NCBI RefSeq assembly: GCF_000255495.1
Contig: NZ_AHYZ01000062.1
Location: 1-64,000 of the forward strand
Length of the DNA: 64,000 bases
Reading direction: 5' to 3'
DNA from: Liquorilactobacillus vini DSM 20605
GTDB lineage: Bacteria; Bacillota; Bacilli; Lactobacillales; Lactobacillaceae
This document shows positions 9,364-21,362 of the stretch, piece by piece. The position numbers and the translations under genes were made by a program. Numbering within the stretch: position 1 is the stretch's first letter; every line of letters begins with the position of its first letter. The notes under the pieces are model-generated. The model was not told where the DNA came from, did no database searches, and saw only the letters and a list, made by a program, of their open reading frames with translations.

Positions 9364-11256
9364 CTAATGATACTTTGTTTTGTTGATTATAAACTTGATG
9401 ATCGTCAATTTTTGTTGAAATTTGATTAATCTCATCCCGTTCAAGATAACAATTAAGATGCTAAATTCATGAATAAACATCCCACTTGCCATTTCAACAT
9501 AACCCGCAAACAAACCGATGAACAACAATAAGACTGTCAGTAAAGCCATCACGATATTTTCATTCATGTTCAAAATTGTCTTCTTGGATAATCCAAGGGC
9601 ATAAGCGATCTTTCGCAAGTCATTTTTAACTAAAACTATGTCTGAAACTTCAATGGCAACATCCGCTCCACTACCAACGGCAATTGCAACATTAGCATTA
9701 GCTAAGGCCGGACTATCATTGATCCCATCACCAATAAAAGCAATATGGTGTCCCTTAGCTCTTTCTTTTTTAACAAAAGCAGCCTTGTCTTGTGGCAACA
9801 TTTGACCATGAACTTCATCGATTGGCAACTTCGCCGCAATTCGTTCAGCAGTTTCTTGATTGTCTCCAGAAAGCATCACTAGCTTCTTAACCCCTAATTC
9901 TTTTAAGTGGGTTAAAGCATCATTAGCTTCTGGGCGCAATTGGTCTTTAATACCAAAAACAGCTAATTGACTTTGGTCCTCATTGGCAAAAGTGACAATT
10001 GAATTACCTAATTGACTCAAATGATCAATTGTTTTACCCAATTTTGCATTGGCACGAGTATTTTCAACAATTAATTTTTGGTTACCTAAATAATATTTTT
10101 GATTATTTAAAGTGGCGATGATTCCCTTACCCTTAACAGTTTCCACTTTAATTGAAGCTGGCTTTTGTTTATTTAATTTGGCAATTGCCTGAGCTAAGGG
10201 GTGGTTACTTTGACGCTCAATTTGAGCAGCTAATTTAATAATTTCATCTTTGGGCCCATTTAATACCTCAATTGCACTAACTTCTGGATGTCCAACAGTC
10301 AAAGTGCCGGTTTTATCAAAAGCAATTTCATCAATCCGGTGAGTTTGATCCATTACTTGCGACCCTTTAAACATAATGCCGCTTTTAGCACCATTACCGA
10401 TACCAGCAACTGTAGATACTGGTACACCAATAACTAGAGCACCTGGGCAGCCTAGCACCATGACCGTAATAGCTAACTTAAGATCTTTAGTAATTAGGCC
10501 CACAGCAATCGCAATTACAAGTACGGCAGGAGTGTAATATTTGGAAAACCGGTTAATTAACTTTTCTGTATGTGACTTTGTATCTTGTGCTTCTTCAACC
10601 ATTTCAATAATTTTACCGAAAGTCGTATCTTCACCGACTGCGGTAGTTTCGACAGTCAATGTACCGTTTTCAAGGATAGTTCCTGCATATACTTCATTAC
10701 CGGCTTTTTTATTAACTAATTTAGATTCACCGTTAACACTGGCTTCATTAAGATAACCAGAACCTGAAATAACCTTGCCATCGACTGGAACCTGATCACC
10801 AGTTTTAACTAAAATCTTCTCACCAGGATCAATGAAATCGACGTCTTCTTTCTCAGTTGAGCCATCATCTTGAACAACTAACGCAGTCTGTGGTGCCATT
10901 TTGGTTAAATCAGCAACGGCTGACCGCGTTTTCTTTAGGGTTAATTCTTCCAGTACATCTCCTAACATGAATAGCCAAGTAACAATGGCTGCTTCATTAA
11001 ATTTACCAATAATGAAGGCACCGATTACCGCCAGCGATACTAATACATCAATAGAAATTAATTTAACCCTTAAAGATGAAATAGCCGTCAAAGCAATTGG
11101 AAGCACTCCGACAATTCCCACGATAAGCATTAAAGCCTGGTATGGTAAATTCATGTGCAATAGCCATTTAGATCCTTCAGCAAGCAACAGCAGAATAGTA
11201 TTAACAAGCAAAAGCTGCTTTTTGTACCCCATAAAAAATTGTTGTAACTTAATCAT
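9364..11256 (-). CDS. P1B-type heavy-metal ATPase with CPG motif
   Basis: 630 residues. The membrane part opens with helices in the first 100 residues, then the actuator domain (NGES at 175-178 in place of TGES), the transmembrane metal site LGCPGALVIG (CPG at 270-272), the phosphorylation motif DKTGTLT (314-320), the SNHPLA motif and the GDGINDSPAL hinge. It lacks an N-terminal HMA domain. The enzyme uses ATP to move a soft metal across the membrane; CPG in place of the CPC of copper pumps leaves the metal undefined. ATG at 11256 follows GGGAGAGGTG. It is the first gene of a four-gene operon driven from the Fnr-box promoter just upstream. Confidence 0.92.
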   Translation of the reverse strand: MIKLQQFFMGYKKQLLLVNTILLLLAEGSKWLLHMNLPYQALMLIVGIVGVLPIALTAISSLRVKLISIDVLVSLAVIGAFIIGKFNEAAIVTWLFMLGDVLEELTLKKTRSAVADLTKMAPQTALVVQDDGSTEKEDVDFIDPGEKILVKTGDQVPVDGKVISGSGYLNEASVNGESKLVNKKAGNEVYAGTILENGTLTVETTAVGEDTTFGKIIEMVEEAQDTKSHTEKLINRFSKYYTPAVLVIAIAVGLITKDLKLAITVMVLGCPGALVIGVPVSTVAGIGNGAKSGIMFKGSQVMDQTHRIDEIAFDKTGTLTVGHPEVSAIEVLNGPKDEIIKLAAQIERQSNHPLAQAIAKLNKQKPASIKVETVKGKGIIATLNNQKYYLGNQKLIVENTRANAKLGKTIDHLSQLGNSIVTFANEDQSQLAVFGIKDQLRPEANDALTHLKELGVKKLVMLSGDNQETAERIAAKLPIDEVHGQMLPQDKAAFVKKERAKGHHIAFIGDGINDSPALANANVAIAVGSGADVAIEVSDIVLVKNDLRKIAYALGLSKKTILNMNENIVMALLTVLLLFIGLFAGYVEMASGMFIHEFSILIVILNGMRLIKFQQKLTIIKFIINKTKYH

Positions 11257-11286
11257 TTTTCACCTCTCCCTTTCTTGACACTACAC

Positions 11287-11329
11287 ATTATAGGTAAAAA
11301 ACAATTTAGGTGACTTGACTGTTATCAAG
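11287..11329 (-). promoter_or_regulatory. Fnr/Flp-type box and -10 of the metal ATPase operon
   Basis: A palindrome CTTGACTGTTATCAAG (11314-11329) has TTGA/TCAA half-sites separated by six bases, one mismatch from TTGATnnnnATCAA. On the minus strand a perfect TATAAT sits at 11292-11287 and there is no -35 hexamer. The centre of the box lies about 41-42 bases upstream of the expected start of transcription, the class II activator position. The last gene of the operon encodes a Crp/Fnr protein with the matching E--SR helix. Confidence 0.75.
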
Positions 11330-11479
11330 ATACTAGTGTCTTTTTATATTTATCTTTTAAGCAAAAAATCACAGTTTTATCGTGTAAATTTCGTTTAATA
11401 AAAGAGATAATATACAAAGAAGACTAGAAACCATGCAAAAAGCATAGACTCTGGCTTTCAAATTTCAGTTCTATAAAAA

Positions 11480-12037
11480 TTAATGTGCCAATTTAATCTC
11501 TCCAGCAGCAATTGGCAAAGTTGTATGTGCATCATAACTCATAACATTACCGGCAACGCTAGATGGTAATTTAAGATCCGCTGGTACGCCGTGAACATAA
11601 ACTACTCGTTTATCTAATTGAAGATCCTCACTACCAAATGCTTGCTTAAATTTTGCTTGTAAATCTTTTAATGGGACATCCTTATCATATTCATAATGAC
11701 CATATTTATCTGCAACCGGGTAGCCATCATGGGGAATGTTCATTTCTTGTGGTACATCATCAAAAGGAACCATCGTTGTCCCAGATACTGCCTTTGTTTC
11801 AGGTAAATCAATAAAACCATCATGATTCACGTCCTGCATTAGCGTCGGAACATGAGCTTGTTTCCCATCTGGAAATCCATGGAAATGTTCCCAATATTCA
11901 ATATTGGCAGGCGTATCAAACATTTCCACATGAATATGAAGGCTATTACCATTTTCACTAAATGTTGCTATTCCATGCGTCTGTGTTTCAATTTTATCCG
12001 CATTTATTGGTTTAATTTTTGCAATATAATCAACCAT
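11480..12037 (-). CDS. conserved hypothetical protein with EF-hand-like loop
   Basis: 185 residues, no signal peptide and no membrane helix. An EF-hand-like calcium loop DVNHDGFIDLPE occupies 69-80, and the sequence is rich in histidines (HIH at 34-36, HFH at 51-53, VHG at 149-151, AHTT at 170-173). The layout recalls CHRD or Cu/Zn superoxide dismutase-like folds, but I cannot assign it. The start at 12037 is preferred to 12046 because GGAAGG directly precedes the earlier ATG. It lies upstream of the metal ATPase operon on the same strand but is separated by that operon's promoter. Function unknown; metal binding is an inference. Confidence 0.7.
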   Translation of the reverse strand: MVDYIAKIKPINADKIETQTHGIATFSENGNSLHIHVEMFDTPANIEYWEHFHGFPDGKQAHVPTLMQDVNHDGFIDLPETKAVSGTTMVPFDDVPQEMNIPHDGYPVADKYGHYEYDKDVPLKDLQAKFKQAFGSEDLQLDKRVVYVHGVPADLKLPSSVAGNVMSYDAHTTLPIAAGEIKLAH

Positions 12038-12375
12038 ATTTCTCATCCTTCCATTTGACTATTGCAATATAAATCTAGCATAAAAGCATTTTACAAAAAT
12101 TGATTAGAATCAATAAATTAAATCTTTGATTATAAATATCTTTAATAATTAACATCCATTATCTTATCGTCATGTCAACCATTACTGCTTCTCTCATCAA
12201 CTTAACCAACTCACCTCCCCAAAACGGACACTTATCTACACAACCTAAAAATCCAGCACGTCGTCCACTCGACCCTCTAGCTCAACAAGCAAAAAGTGTA
12301 CTAATTCCAATCACCAAAAGAGGAATTAGTACACTTTTCATCTATCAAGAATGCCGGCATACCAGCGTTTACAGG
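12038..12375. other. intergenic region with one terminator
   Basis: No real gene seen. The plus-strand open frame here has no ribosome binding site, low-complexity start and runs over the terminator and into rlmD, so it is not a gene. The upstream sequence of the EF-hand-like protein and the terminator of rlmD lie here. Confidence 0.6.
12292..12338 (-). terminator. strong terminator after rlmD
   Basis: Perfect 17-bp inverted repeat: arms 12292-12308 and 12322-12338, loop of 13 bases. On the minus strand the hairpin runs into a T tract, directly after the rlmD stop at 12376. Confidence 0.85.
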
Positions 12376-13749
12376 CTATTTATCTGTGCGCTCAAGGACG
12401 GTTACGGATTCCACATGATTTGTCTGGGGAAATTGATCAAACGGCTGGATCGGCTGGGCAACCGCGTAACCGTGATCGGCCAAAAAACGCAGATCACGGA
12501 CCAAAGTTGCTGGATTACAACTGACATAAACGATCCGCTTGGGTGCCAGCTGCAAGGCACTCGCCAAAACCTCTGAATCCAGTCCCTTGCGTGGCGGATC
12601 AAAGACCACTACATCTGGTTTAAGATCTTGATCGGCCCATTTTTTCATCCACTCGACGGCCGAACCAACTTGAAATTCCACATTTTTAATCCGGTTTAAG
12701 GCCGCATTCTTTTTTGCATCAGCAATTGCTTCCGGAACGATTTCAACCCCTAAAACTCGCTTAGCCTGAAGTGCCAGGTTTAATGAAATTGTTCCGATCC
12801 CGCAATATGCATCAATCACTGTTTCTTGACCAGTCAAATGAGCAGCTTCAATGGCGAATTGATAGATTTTTTCAGTCTGCAAAGAATTCACTTGGAAAAA
12901 TGACTGTGGGGAAATTGCAAAATTGATTCCATTCAGCTGATCAGTGATTTGTTCTTTGCCGGCAAGCAATTTTTCAGTTTTTCCTAGAATAACATTAGTC
13001 CGCGCGGGATTAATATTTTGGTAAACGCTGACGACATCTGGGCAATGCTCAATTATTTCCTGGGCAATTTGATTTGCTGCCGGTAATTTACGCGAGCGGG
13101 TGACCAAGATCACCATGACCTCACCAGAATAATGACCGCGACGAATGACGATATGACGCAAGATTCCGCTGTGTGCTGGTTCATTATAAGCAGGAATCTC
13201 AAATTCGCGTAAAATATCGCGGACGACCATTAAAATCTGATCGATTCTAGGATCCTGAATTAAAAAATCGTGCAAAACAACGAACTGATGACTCCGCTGC
13301 TTGAAAAAGCCCGTTTCCAGTTGGCCGTTGACCATTCGAACCGGAATTTGAGCTTTATTGCGATAGTGTAGTGGCTCTGCCATTCCGACCGTCGGGGCAA
13401 CCGCAATTTGATCTAAATGAACTTTATGCAATAGCTCGCGAAGCTGATTTTGTTTAAACTGAAGTTGGGCTTGATAGGTCAAATGCTGCAGCGGTGCGAT
13501 CCCCGTTTGCAAATAAGCCAACTTAGAATTAGCTTGGCGCTCTGGACTATCATTGTATCGTTCCACGACTTTAGCGAAGCCGTAATTCTTGCTGACTTTT
13601 AAAACATGGGCCAAAATTTTTTCACCTGGCAGGGCATTTTCAATAAACAAGGGATAATGTCCAACCTTGGCTACTCCTCTGCCCTGATAGCTTAAGTCCT
13701 CAATCGTTAATTCTAGTTCCTGATTTTTTTGAACTGGAACATTTTTCAT
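12376..13749 (-). CDS. rlmD: 23S rRNA (uracil-C5)-methyltransferase, RlmD/TrmA family
   Basis: 457 residues. An N-terminal TRAM-like RNA-binding domain (ELTIEDLSYQGRGVAKV) is followed by the methyltransferase core with the S-adenosylmethionine motif DAYCGIGT (313-320), DPPRKG (384-389) and the catalytic cysteine in VSCNPATL (C411). The enzyme puts a methyl group on C5 of a uridine in 23S rRNA through a covalent cysteine adduct. The 4Fe-4S ligands of E. coli RlmD are replaced (QTGIAPLQHL at 81-90), so this is the cluster-free form found in many Firmicutes. Whether it acts on U1939, U747 or both cannot be read from sequence. Terminators lie on both sides, so it is transcribed alone. Confidence 0.92.
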   Translation of the reverse strand: MKNVPVQKNQELELTIEDLSYQGRGVAKVGHYPLFIENALPGEKILAHVLKVSKNYGFAKVVERYNDSPERQANSKLAYLQTGIAPLQHLTYQAQLQFKQNQLRELLHKVHLDQIAVAPTVGMAEPLHYRNKAQIPVRMVNGQLETGFFKQRSHQFVVLHDFLIQDPRIDQILMVVRDILREFEIPAYNEPAHSGILRHIVIRRGHYSGEVMVILVTRSRKLPAANQIAQEIIEHCPDVVSVYQNINPARTNVILGKTEKLLAGKEQITDQLNGINFAISPQSFFQVNSLQTEKIYQFAIEAAHLTGQETVIDAYCGIGTISLNLALQAKRVLGVEIVPEAIADAKKNAALNRIKNVEFQVGSAVEWMKKWADQDLKPDVVVFDPPRKGLDSEVLASALQLAPKRIVYVSCNPATLVRDLRFLADHGYAVAQPIQPFDQFPQTNHVESVTVLERTDK

Positions 13750-13777
13750 ACTTCTATCTCACTTTCTTAATTAGTCA

Positions 13778-13819
13778 AAAAACACCGTGCTCTTAATATC
13801 TTGAAGCAACGGTGTTTTT
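13778..13819 (-). terminator. terminator after dgkB
   Basis: An 11-bp stem pairs 13778-13788 with 13809-13819 (AAAAACACCGT and its complement). On the minus strand it follows dgkB and ends in a T run; its left arm lies in the rlmD leader. Confidence 0.75.
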
Positions 13820-13822
13820 AGC

Positions 13823-14869
13823 TTATTCTTTATTTGCCGTTTGGTCAGTGATCTTGTTCACAGGGCTTTTCTCCTGCTTGGCAATTCCTTCCATTTCCGC
13901 AACAAAATGCTCACGAGCATCCTCTTGTGCATCTTCAATTGGTGAAGTGATTGCAGTTGCTGGAATTTCGTCAATATTAGCTAACATTTCAATATGCTGC
14001 TTCAAATTGCGAAAAGCCATTGGAGCATCCCCACCATATTCACCATCAATGTTAATCATCAATTTATCATCAACCGGATGGGCAATTAGCTTCGATGTTT
14101 TAACATATAAGATCCGGGGATCATTGATATGCTTGCCGCCATTTAAAACCATTGTGATCAGCTGTAGGATCTCAACTAAATTGCTAGTTTTAACCACGAT
14201 CAGTGTAAATTTACCATCGTCCAACGAAGCATCTGGAACAATTTGTTCAAAACCACCGACCGAATTTGTTAGCGCCAAGAAAAACATCGAGGCTGTTCCA
14301 TCAAATTCGCCACCATCATATTGTAAACTCATTTTAATTGGCTTGATTCGCGGTAACAGTTCTGCTCCCTTAACCAAATAGGCTAAATAGCCGAACAAAG
14401 ATTTATATTCAGATGGTACGCCATAGGTTAATTCGGTCAACAACCCTCCAGCTGCGATATTAACAAAATACTTTTTGCCAGCTTGACCGATATCCATTTT
14501 TACGGTTTTACCATTTGCAATCACTTTAGCAGCTTCAATTGGACTTTCCCGCGGAATCCGCAAAGCCCGGGCATAATCATTCGTTGTTCCAGCCGGAATG
14601 ATTCCCATTTTGGGCCGGTGTTTTAACGGAGCGATCCCATTAACAACCTCATTGATTGTCCCATCTCCGCCAGCCGCGATCACTAAATTAAAACCAGCTC
14701 GTGCAACTCTTTTTGCTTCATTTCTAGCTGAGTTAGGCTCGGAAGTAGTTTGGAAAGCACTCGTTTCATAGCCAGCTCTTTCCAGAATATTCAGGATGTT
14801 CACTAAATCATACTTCATAGCTTCCCGGCCAGAAGTCGGATTATAAATAATTCGACAGCGTTTTTGCAT
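13823..14869 (-). CDS. dgkB: diacylglycerol/lipid kinase
   Basis: 348 residues of the DAGK catalytic family: the NPTSGRE nucleotide-loop motif at the start, AAGGDGTINEVVNG near residue 68-80, and the PAGTTNDYARAL motif close to 95. The soluble enzyme phosphorylates diacylglycerol to phosphatidic acid, recycling lipid left over from lipoteichoic acid synthesis. The C-terminal acidic tail of about 40 residues is unusual in being long and low in complexity. The ATG at 14869 is chosen over a TTG at 14875, since AAAGGGG lies 10 bases before it. It is downstream of gatB with a 40-base gap and is probably the last gene of the gatCAB transcript. Confidence 0.92.
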   Translation of the reverse strand: MQKRCRIIYNPTSGREAMKYDLVNILNILERAGYETSAFQTTSEPNSARNEAKRVARAGFNLVIAAGGDGTINEVVNGIAPLKHRPKMGIIPAGTTNDYARALRIPRESPIEAAKVIANGKTVKMDIGQAGKKYFVNIAAGGLLTELTYGVPSEYKSLFGYLAYLVKGAELLPRIKPIKMSLQYDGGEFDGTASMFFLALTNSVGGFEQIVPDASLDDGKFTLIVVKTSNLVEILQLITMVLNGGKHINDPRILYVKTSKLIAHPVDDKLMINIDGEYGGDAPMAFRNLKQHIEMLANIDEIPATAITSPIEDAQEDAREHFVAEMEGIAKQEKSPVNKITDQTANKE

Positions 14870-14909
14870 TCTCAATTACCCCTTTAATCACCCAAACTTA
14901 TTTTAACGA

Positions 14910-16340
14910 CTATCTGGCCTGCAAACTTGCCAGCAATAACTGATTAACAACTTTTGGATTGGCTTTTCCGTGTGTTTGTTTCATAATCTGACCAACCAAG
15001 AAACCAATTGCTCGATCTTTGCCGTTCTTAAAGTCATCAATTGACTTTTGGTTATTGTCTAAAACTTGATCAATGATTGGCTGTAAAACTGCTGGATCAG
15101 ATAACTGGACCATACCCTTTTGCTCGACCCAAGCTTTTGGTTCCGTATCATTAGTAATGATCTCTTTGAAGACTTTTTTCGCAATCTTCGAAGAAATCGT
15201 CTCATTTTCAATCATTTTGATCATTGTTGCCAAATGGGCAGGCGTTAATTTAGTTGCTGGCAAATCGATCTGTTTGGCATTCAAATAAGCGTTAACTTCA
15301 CCCATCAACCAGTTAGCAGCTAATTTAGGAGCCGCGCCAGCAGCAACAGTTGCTTCAAAGAAATCGGACATTTCCTTGGTCTGTGTCAAAACTCCTGCAT
15401 CATATTCTGGCAGTTTCCACTCTGAAACATAACGTGCGCGCCGTTTATCCGGCATCTCAGGAATCGATTGACGAACTTCTTCAATCCATTCATCAGATAT
15501 GTGAACCGGCGGCAGATCCGGTTCTGGGAAATAGCGATAGTCGCTGGCACCTTCCTTGACCCGCATCAAAACTGTTTCACCTGTTGCTTCATCAAAACGC
15601 CGCGTTTCCTGCTGAACTTTGCCACCAGCCAGCAAAACCCGCTGTTGCCGTTTCGATTCATAATGAGCTCCCTTACGAACATGTTCAAAAGAGTTTAAGT
15701 TCTTCATTTCTGTCTTGGTTCCCAATTTATCTGAACCAATTGGATGCACGGAAACATTAACATCAGCTCGCATTGAGCCTTCTTCCATCTTAACATCAGA
15801 AACACCGGTAAACTGTACGATCTGCCGTAATTTCACCAAGTAGGCATAAGCTTCATCGGCCGATGAAATATCTGGTTTTGAAACGATTTCGATCAATGGT
15901 GTTCCCTGGCGGTTTAGATCGACATATGAATAGCCGTCCGGACTATGCGTATTTTTACCAGCGTCTTCTTCAACGTGCATTTCCTCGATCCCGATTTTCT
16001 TTTTTTTGCCATCGACTTCAATTTCAACCCAGCCATTGCGGCCAATCGGCGTTTCTGATTGGGTGATCTGATAAGCTTTCGGATTATCAGGATAGAAGTA
16101 ATTTTTTCGATCAAAAAGCATATCACGCGTAATCTCACAATTCAAAGCTAAAGCCGCCCGCATTCCGAATTCAATAATCCCGCGGTTGATTGTTGGCAAA
16201 GCACCCGGATACCCCCAGTCAACAACATTGGTATTCGTATTCGGCTCAGCCCCGTATTCAACGGGTGCTGGCGAAAATGCTTTCGAATTGGTTTTTAATT
16301 CAACATGGACTTCAAGTCCGATCGTTGCTTCAAAATTCAT
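14910..16340 (-). CDS. gatB: aspartyl/glutamyl-tRNA amidotransferase subunit B
   Basis: 476 residues, full length. It begins with the catalytic cradle motif [11 protein letters not shown] and contains [15 protein letters not shown], and it ends with the helical YqeY-like tRNA-binding tail. GatB activates and transamidates Glu-tRNAGln (and Asp-tRNAAsn) using ammonia supplied by GatA. Its start overlaps the gatA stop by one base, so the two are translated together. The stop codon is TAG, which shows that UAG is a normal stop in this genome. Confidence 0.98.
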   Translation of the reverse strand: MNFEATIGLEVHVELKTNSKAFSPAPVEYGAEPNTNTNVVDWGYPGALPTINRGIIEFGMRAALALNCEITRDMLFDRKNYFYPDNPKAYQITQSETPIGRNGWVEIEVDGKKKKIGIEEMHVEEDAGKNTHSPDGYSYVDLNRQGTPLIEIVSKPDISSADEAYAYLVKLRQIVQFTGVSDVKMEEGSMRADVNVSVHPIGSDKLGTKTEMKNLNSFEHVRKGAHYESKRQQRVLLAGGKVQQETRRFDEATGETVLMRVKEGASDYRYFPEPDLPPVHISDEWIEEVRQSIPEMPDKRRARYVSEWKLPEYDAGVLTQTKEMSDFFEATVAAGAAPKLAANWLMGEVNAYLNAKQIDLPATKLTPAHLATMIKMIENETISSKIAKKVFKEIITNDTEPKAWVEQKGMVQLSDPAVLQPIIDQVLDNNQKSIDDFKNGKDRAIGFLVGQIMKQTHGKANPKVVNQLLLASLQAR

Positions 16341-17803
16341 TAATTCTGGCCTCCAATCGCTGGAACTTGTTTATGAAAATCGGTTGCTTGTTCAAAGGCA
16401 TAACCAGCGCGATACAAAGTCTGCTCATCAAACTGATTGGCAATCAACTGCAACCCAACCGGCAAACCATTTGAAAAACCGGCTGGCAATGACATCCCTG
16501 GCAAACCGGCTAAGTTTACGGGAATTGTCAATATATCATTCATGTACATGGTAACTGGGTCATCAATATCTTCACCGATCCCAAAAGCAGTGGTCGGAGC
16601 AGTTGGTCCCAAGATCAGGTCATAGTCCCGGTAAACCTTAGCGAAATCACGGCAAATCAAAGTCCGAACCTGCGCAGCTTTCTTGAAAAAGGCATCATAG
16701 GTTCCAGCCGATAATGAGAAAGTTCCTAACATGATGCGCCGTTTAACTTCATCGCCGAACGCTTTGGAACGCGACTTGACATAAACATCTTCCAAATTCT
16801 TAACATCCTGTGCCCGATAACCATAACGAATGCCATCAAAGCGTTGCAGATTAGAACTCGCTTCAGATGATGCGATGATGTAATAAACTGGCACACCATA
16901 TTTACTGTGCGGCAAGCTGACCTCAGCGACTGATGCACCTAATTTTTCAAAGGTGTTGATCGCATTTTGAATTGCTTCTCGAACATCAGCGGCGATCCCT
17001 TTACCAAGATATTCTTTCGGGACAGCAATCCGCATCCCCTTGATGTCGCCATCCAAACCAGCGGCAAAATCTGGAACTGACTGCGTTGAACTGGTAGCAT
17101 CATGTGGATCAACCCCACTGATAGCATTTAAGATCAACGCATTGTCTTTAACCGTTCGCGTCAATGGTCCAATCTGATCCATACTGGAAGCAAAGGCAAT
17201 CAGGCCAAACCGTGATACTCGACCATATGTTGGCTTGACGCCGACGATACCGTTAAAAGCAGCTGGCTGGCGGATCGAACCGCCTGTATCTGAGCCTAAA
17301 GCTCCGATTACTTCACCACTGGCAACAGCAGCAGCCGACCCACCTGATGAACCGCCAGGAACTTTGGTCTGATCCCAAGCATTCTTCGTAATTTTAAAAG
17401 CCGAGTTTTCTGTTGAACCGCCCATCGCAAACTCATCAAGATTGGTTTTACCAACAGTAATGACTTGTTTAACAGCTAATTTATCCATGACCGTTGCATT
17501 GTAGATTGGCTGAAAGTTTTCTAAGATTTTGCTGGCAGCAGTGGTCCGCAAATCTTTCGTGACAATGTTGTCTTTAATTGCTAAAGGAATTCCTGCCAGA
17601 ATATTTTCTGGATCGACGCCATTTTGGTCAAGCAAAGCAGCTTGCTCGAGAGCAGTTTGTTCGTTAAGCGTCAAAAAAGCTGCTAGTTTTTGATCACGCT
17701 GTTTGATCGTGGCAAAAGTTTCCTTGACCAATTCAGTAACGCTAATTTCTTTTTTTACTAATAATTCATGTAGACTGGTCAGATCTTGCTTAAAGTAATC
17801 CAT
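16340..17803 (-). CDS. gatA: aspartyl/glutamyl-tRNA amidotransferase subunit A
   Basis: 487 residues of the amidase-signature family. The Ser-cisSer-Lys machinery is visible: the lysine in LAIKDNI, and the glycine/serine-rich [12 protein letters not shown] and [13 protein letters not shown] stretches. GatA hydrolyses glutamine and passes ammonia to GatB, completing Gln-tRNAGln formation in bacteria that lack a glutaminyl-tRNA synthetase. It lies three bases behind gatC and overlaps gatB by one base. Confidence 0.98.
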   Translation of the reverse strand: MDYFKQDLTSLHELLVKKEISVTELVKETFATIKQRDQKLAAFLTLNEQTALEQAALLDQNGVDPENILAGIPLAIKDNIVTKDLRTTAASKILENFQPIYNATVMDKLAVKQVITVGKTNLDEFAMGGSTENSAFKITKNAWDQTKVPGGSSGGSAAAVASGEVIGALGSDTGGSIRQPAAFNGIVGVKPTYGRVSRFGLIAFASSMDQIGPLTRTVKDNALILNAISGVDPHDATSSTQSVPDFAAGLDGDIKGMRIAVPKEYLGKGIAADVREAIQNAINTFEKLGASVAEVSLPHSKYGVPVYYIIASSEASSNLQRFDGIRYGYRAQDVKNLEDVYVKSRSKAFGDEVKRRIMLGTFSLSAGTYDAFFKKAAQVRTLICRDFAKVYRDYDLILGPTAPTTAFGIGEDIDDPVTMYMNDILTIPVNLAGLPGMSLPAGFSNGLPVGLQLIANQFDEQTLYRAGYAFEQATDFHKQVPAIGGQN

Positions 17804-17806
17804 TGC

Positions 17807-18109
17807 TTATGCTTCCCCACTTTCATCAATGATTGCCGGAACTTTGATGTAACCGTCTTGACTATCCGGAACATTTTTCATCAATAACTCACGATCAGTT
17901 CCTTTTTCGGCAACATCAGCCCGCATAACATTTTTGGCATCGGTAACATGAGTCGTTACTGGTACATCAGTTGTATCAACTTCACTTAACTGTTGGACCA
18001 TCTTAATAATTTCATCCATTTGTCCAGTGAACTTCTGGAGCTGTTGATCGGTGAAAGCTAATTTAGCTAACCCCGCAACATGTTTTACTTCATCTGCAGT
18101 GATTGCCAT
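17807..18109 (-). CDS. gatC: aspartyl/glutamyl-tRNA amidotransferase subunit C
   Basis: 100 residues, normal length for GatC. It starts [19 protein letters not shown] and has the [10 protein letters not shown]-terminus that wraps around GatA. GatC stabilises the GatA-GatB complex. It is the first gene of gatCAB; an extended -10 (TGCTAAAAT, hexamer 18145-18140) lies upstream, suggesting a promoter between camS and gatC. Confidence 0.96.
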   Translation of the reverse strand: MAITADEVKHVAGLAKLAFTDQQLQKFTGQMDEIIKMVQQLSEVDTTDVPVTTHVTDAKNVMRADVAEKGTDRELLMKNVPDSQDGYIKVPAIIDESGEA

Positions 18110-18139
18110 TAGTACTCCTTCTTTCCCTTTAATAACTGT

Positions 18140-18145
18140 ATTTTA
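18140..18145 (-). promoter_or_regulatory. extended -10 of gatCAB
   Basis: Minus-strand TAAAAT preceded by TGC, 31 bases before the gatC start. No good -35 is seen, as expected for an extended -10 promoter. Confidence 0.45.
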
Positions 18146-18198
18146 GCATAAGATTTTTATCTGCTGGAACCTCAATCAAAAATTCATTGTTTTTTTTA

Positions 18199-21356
<3,158 letters not shown>

Positions 21357-21362
21357 TTAAGT

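Noticed and set aside
12172-12576. Plus-strand open frame of 134 codons
   Set aside because: No ribosome binding site, it runs through a strong terminator and into the antisense of rlmD; the protein looks like random translation.
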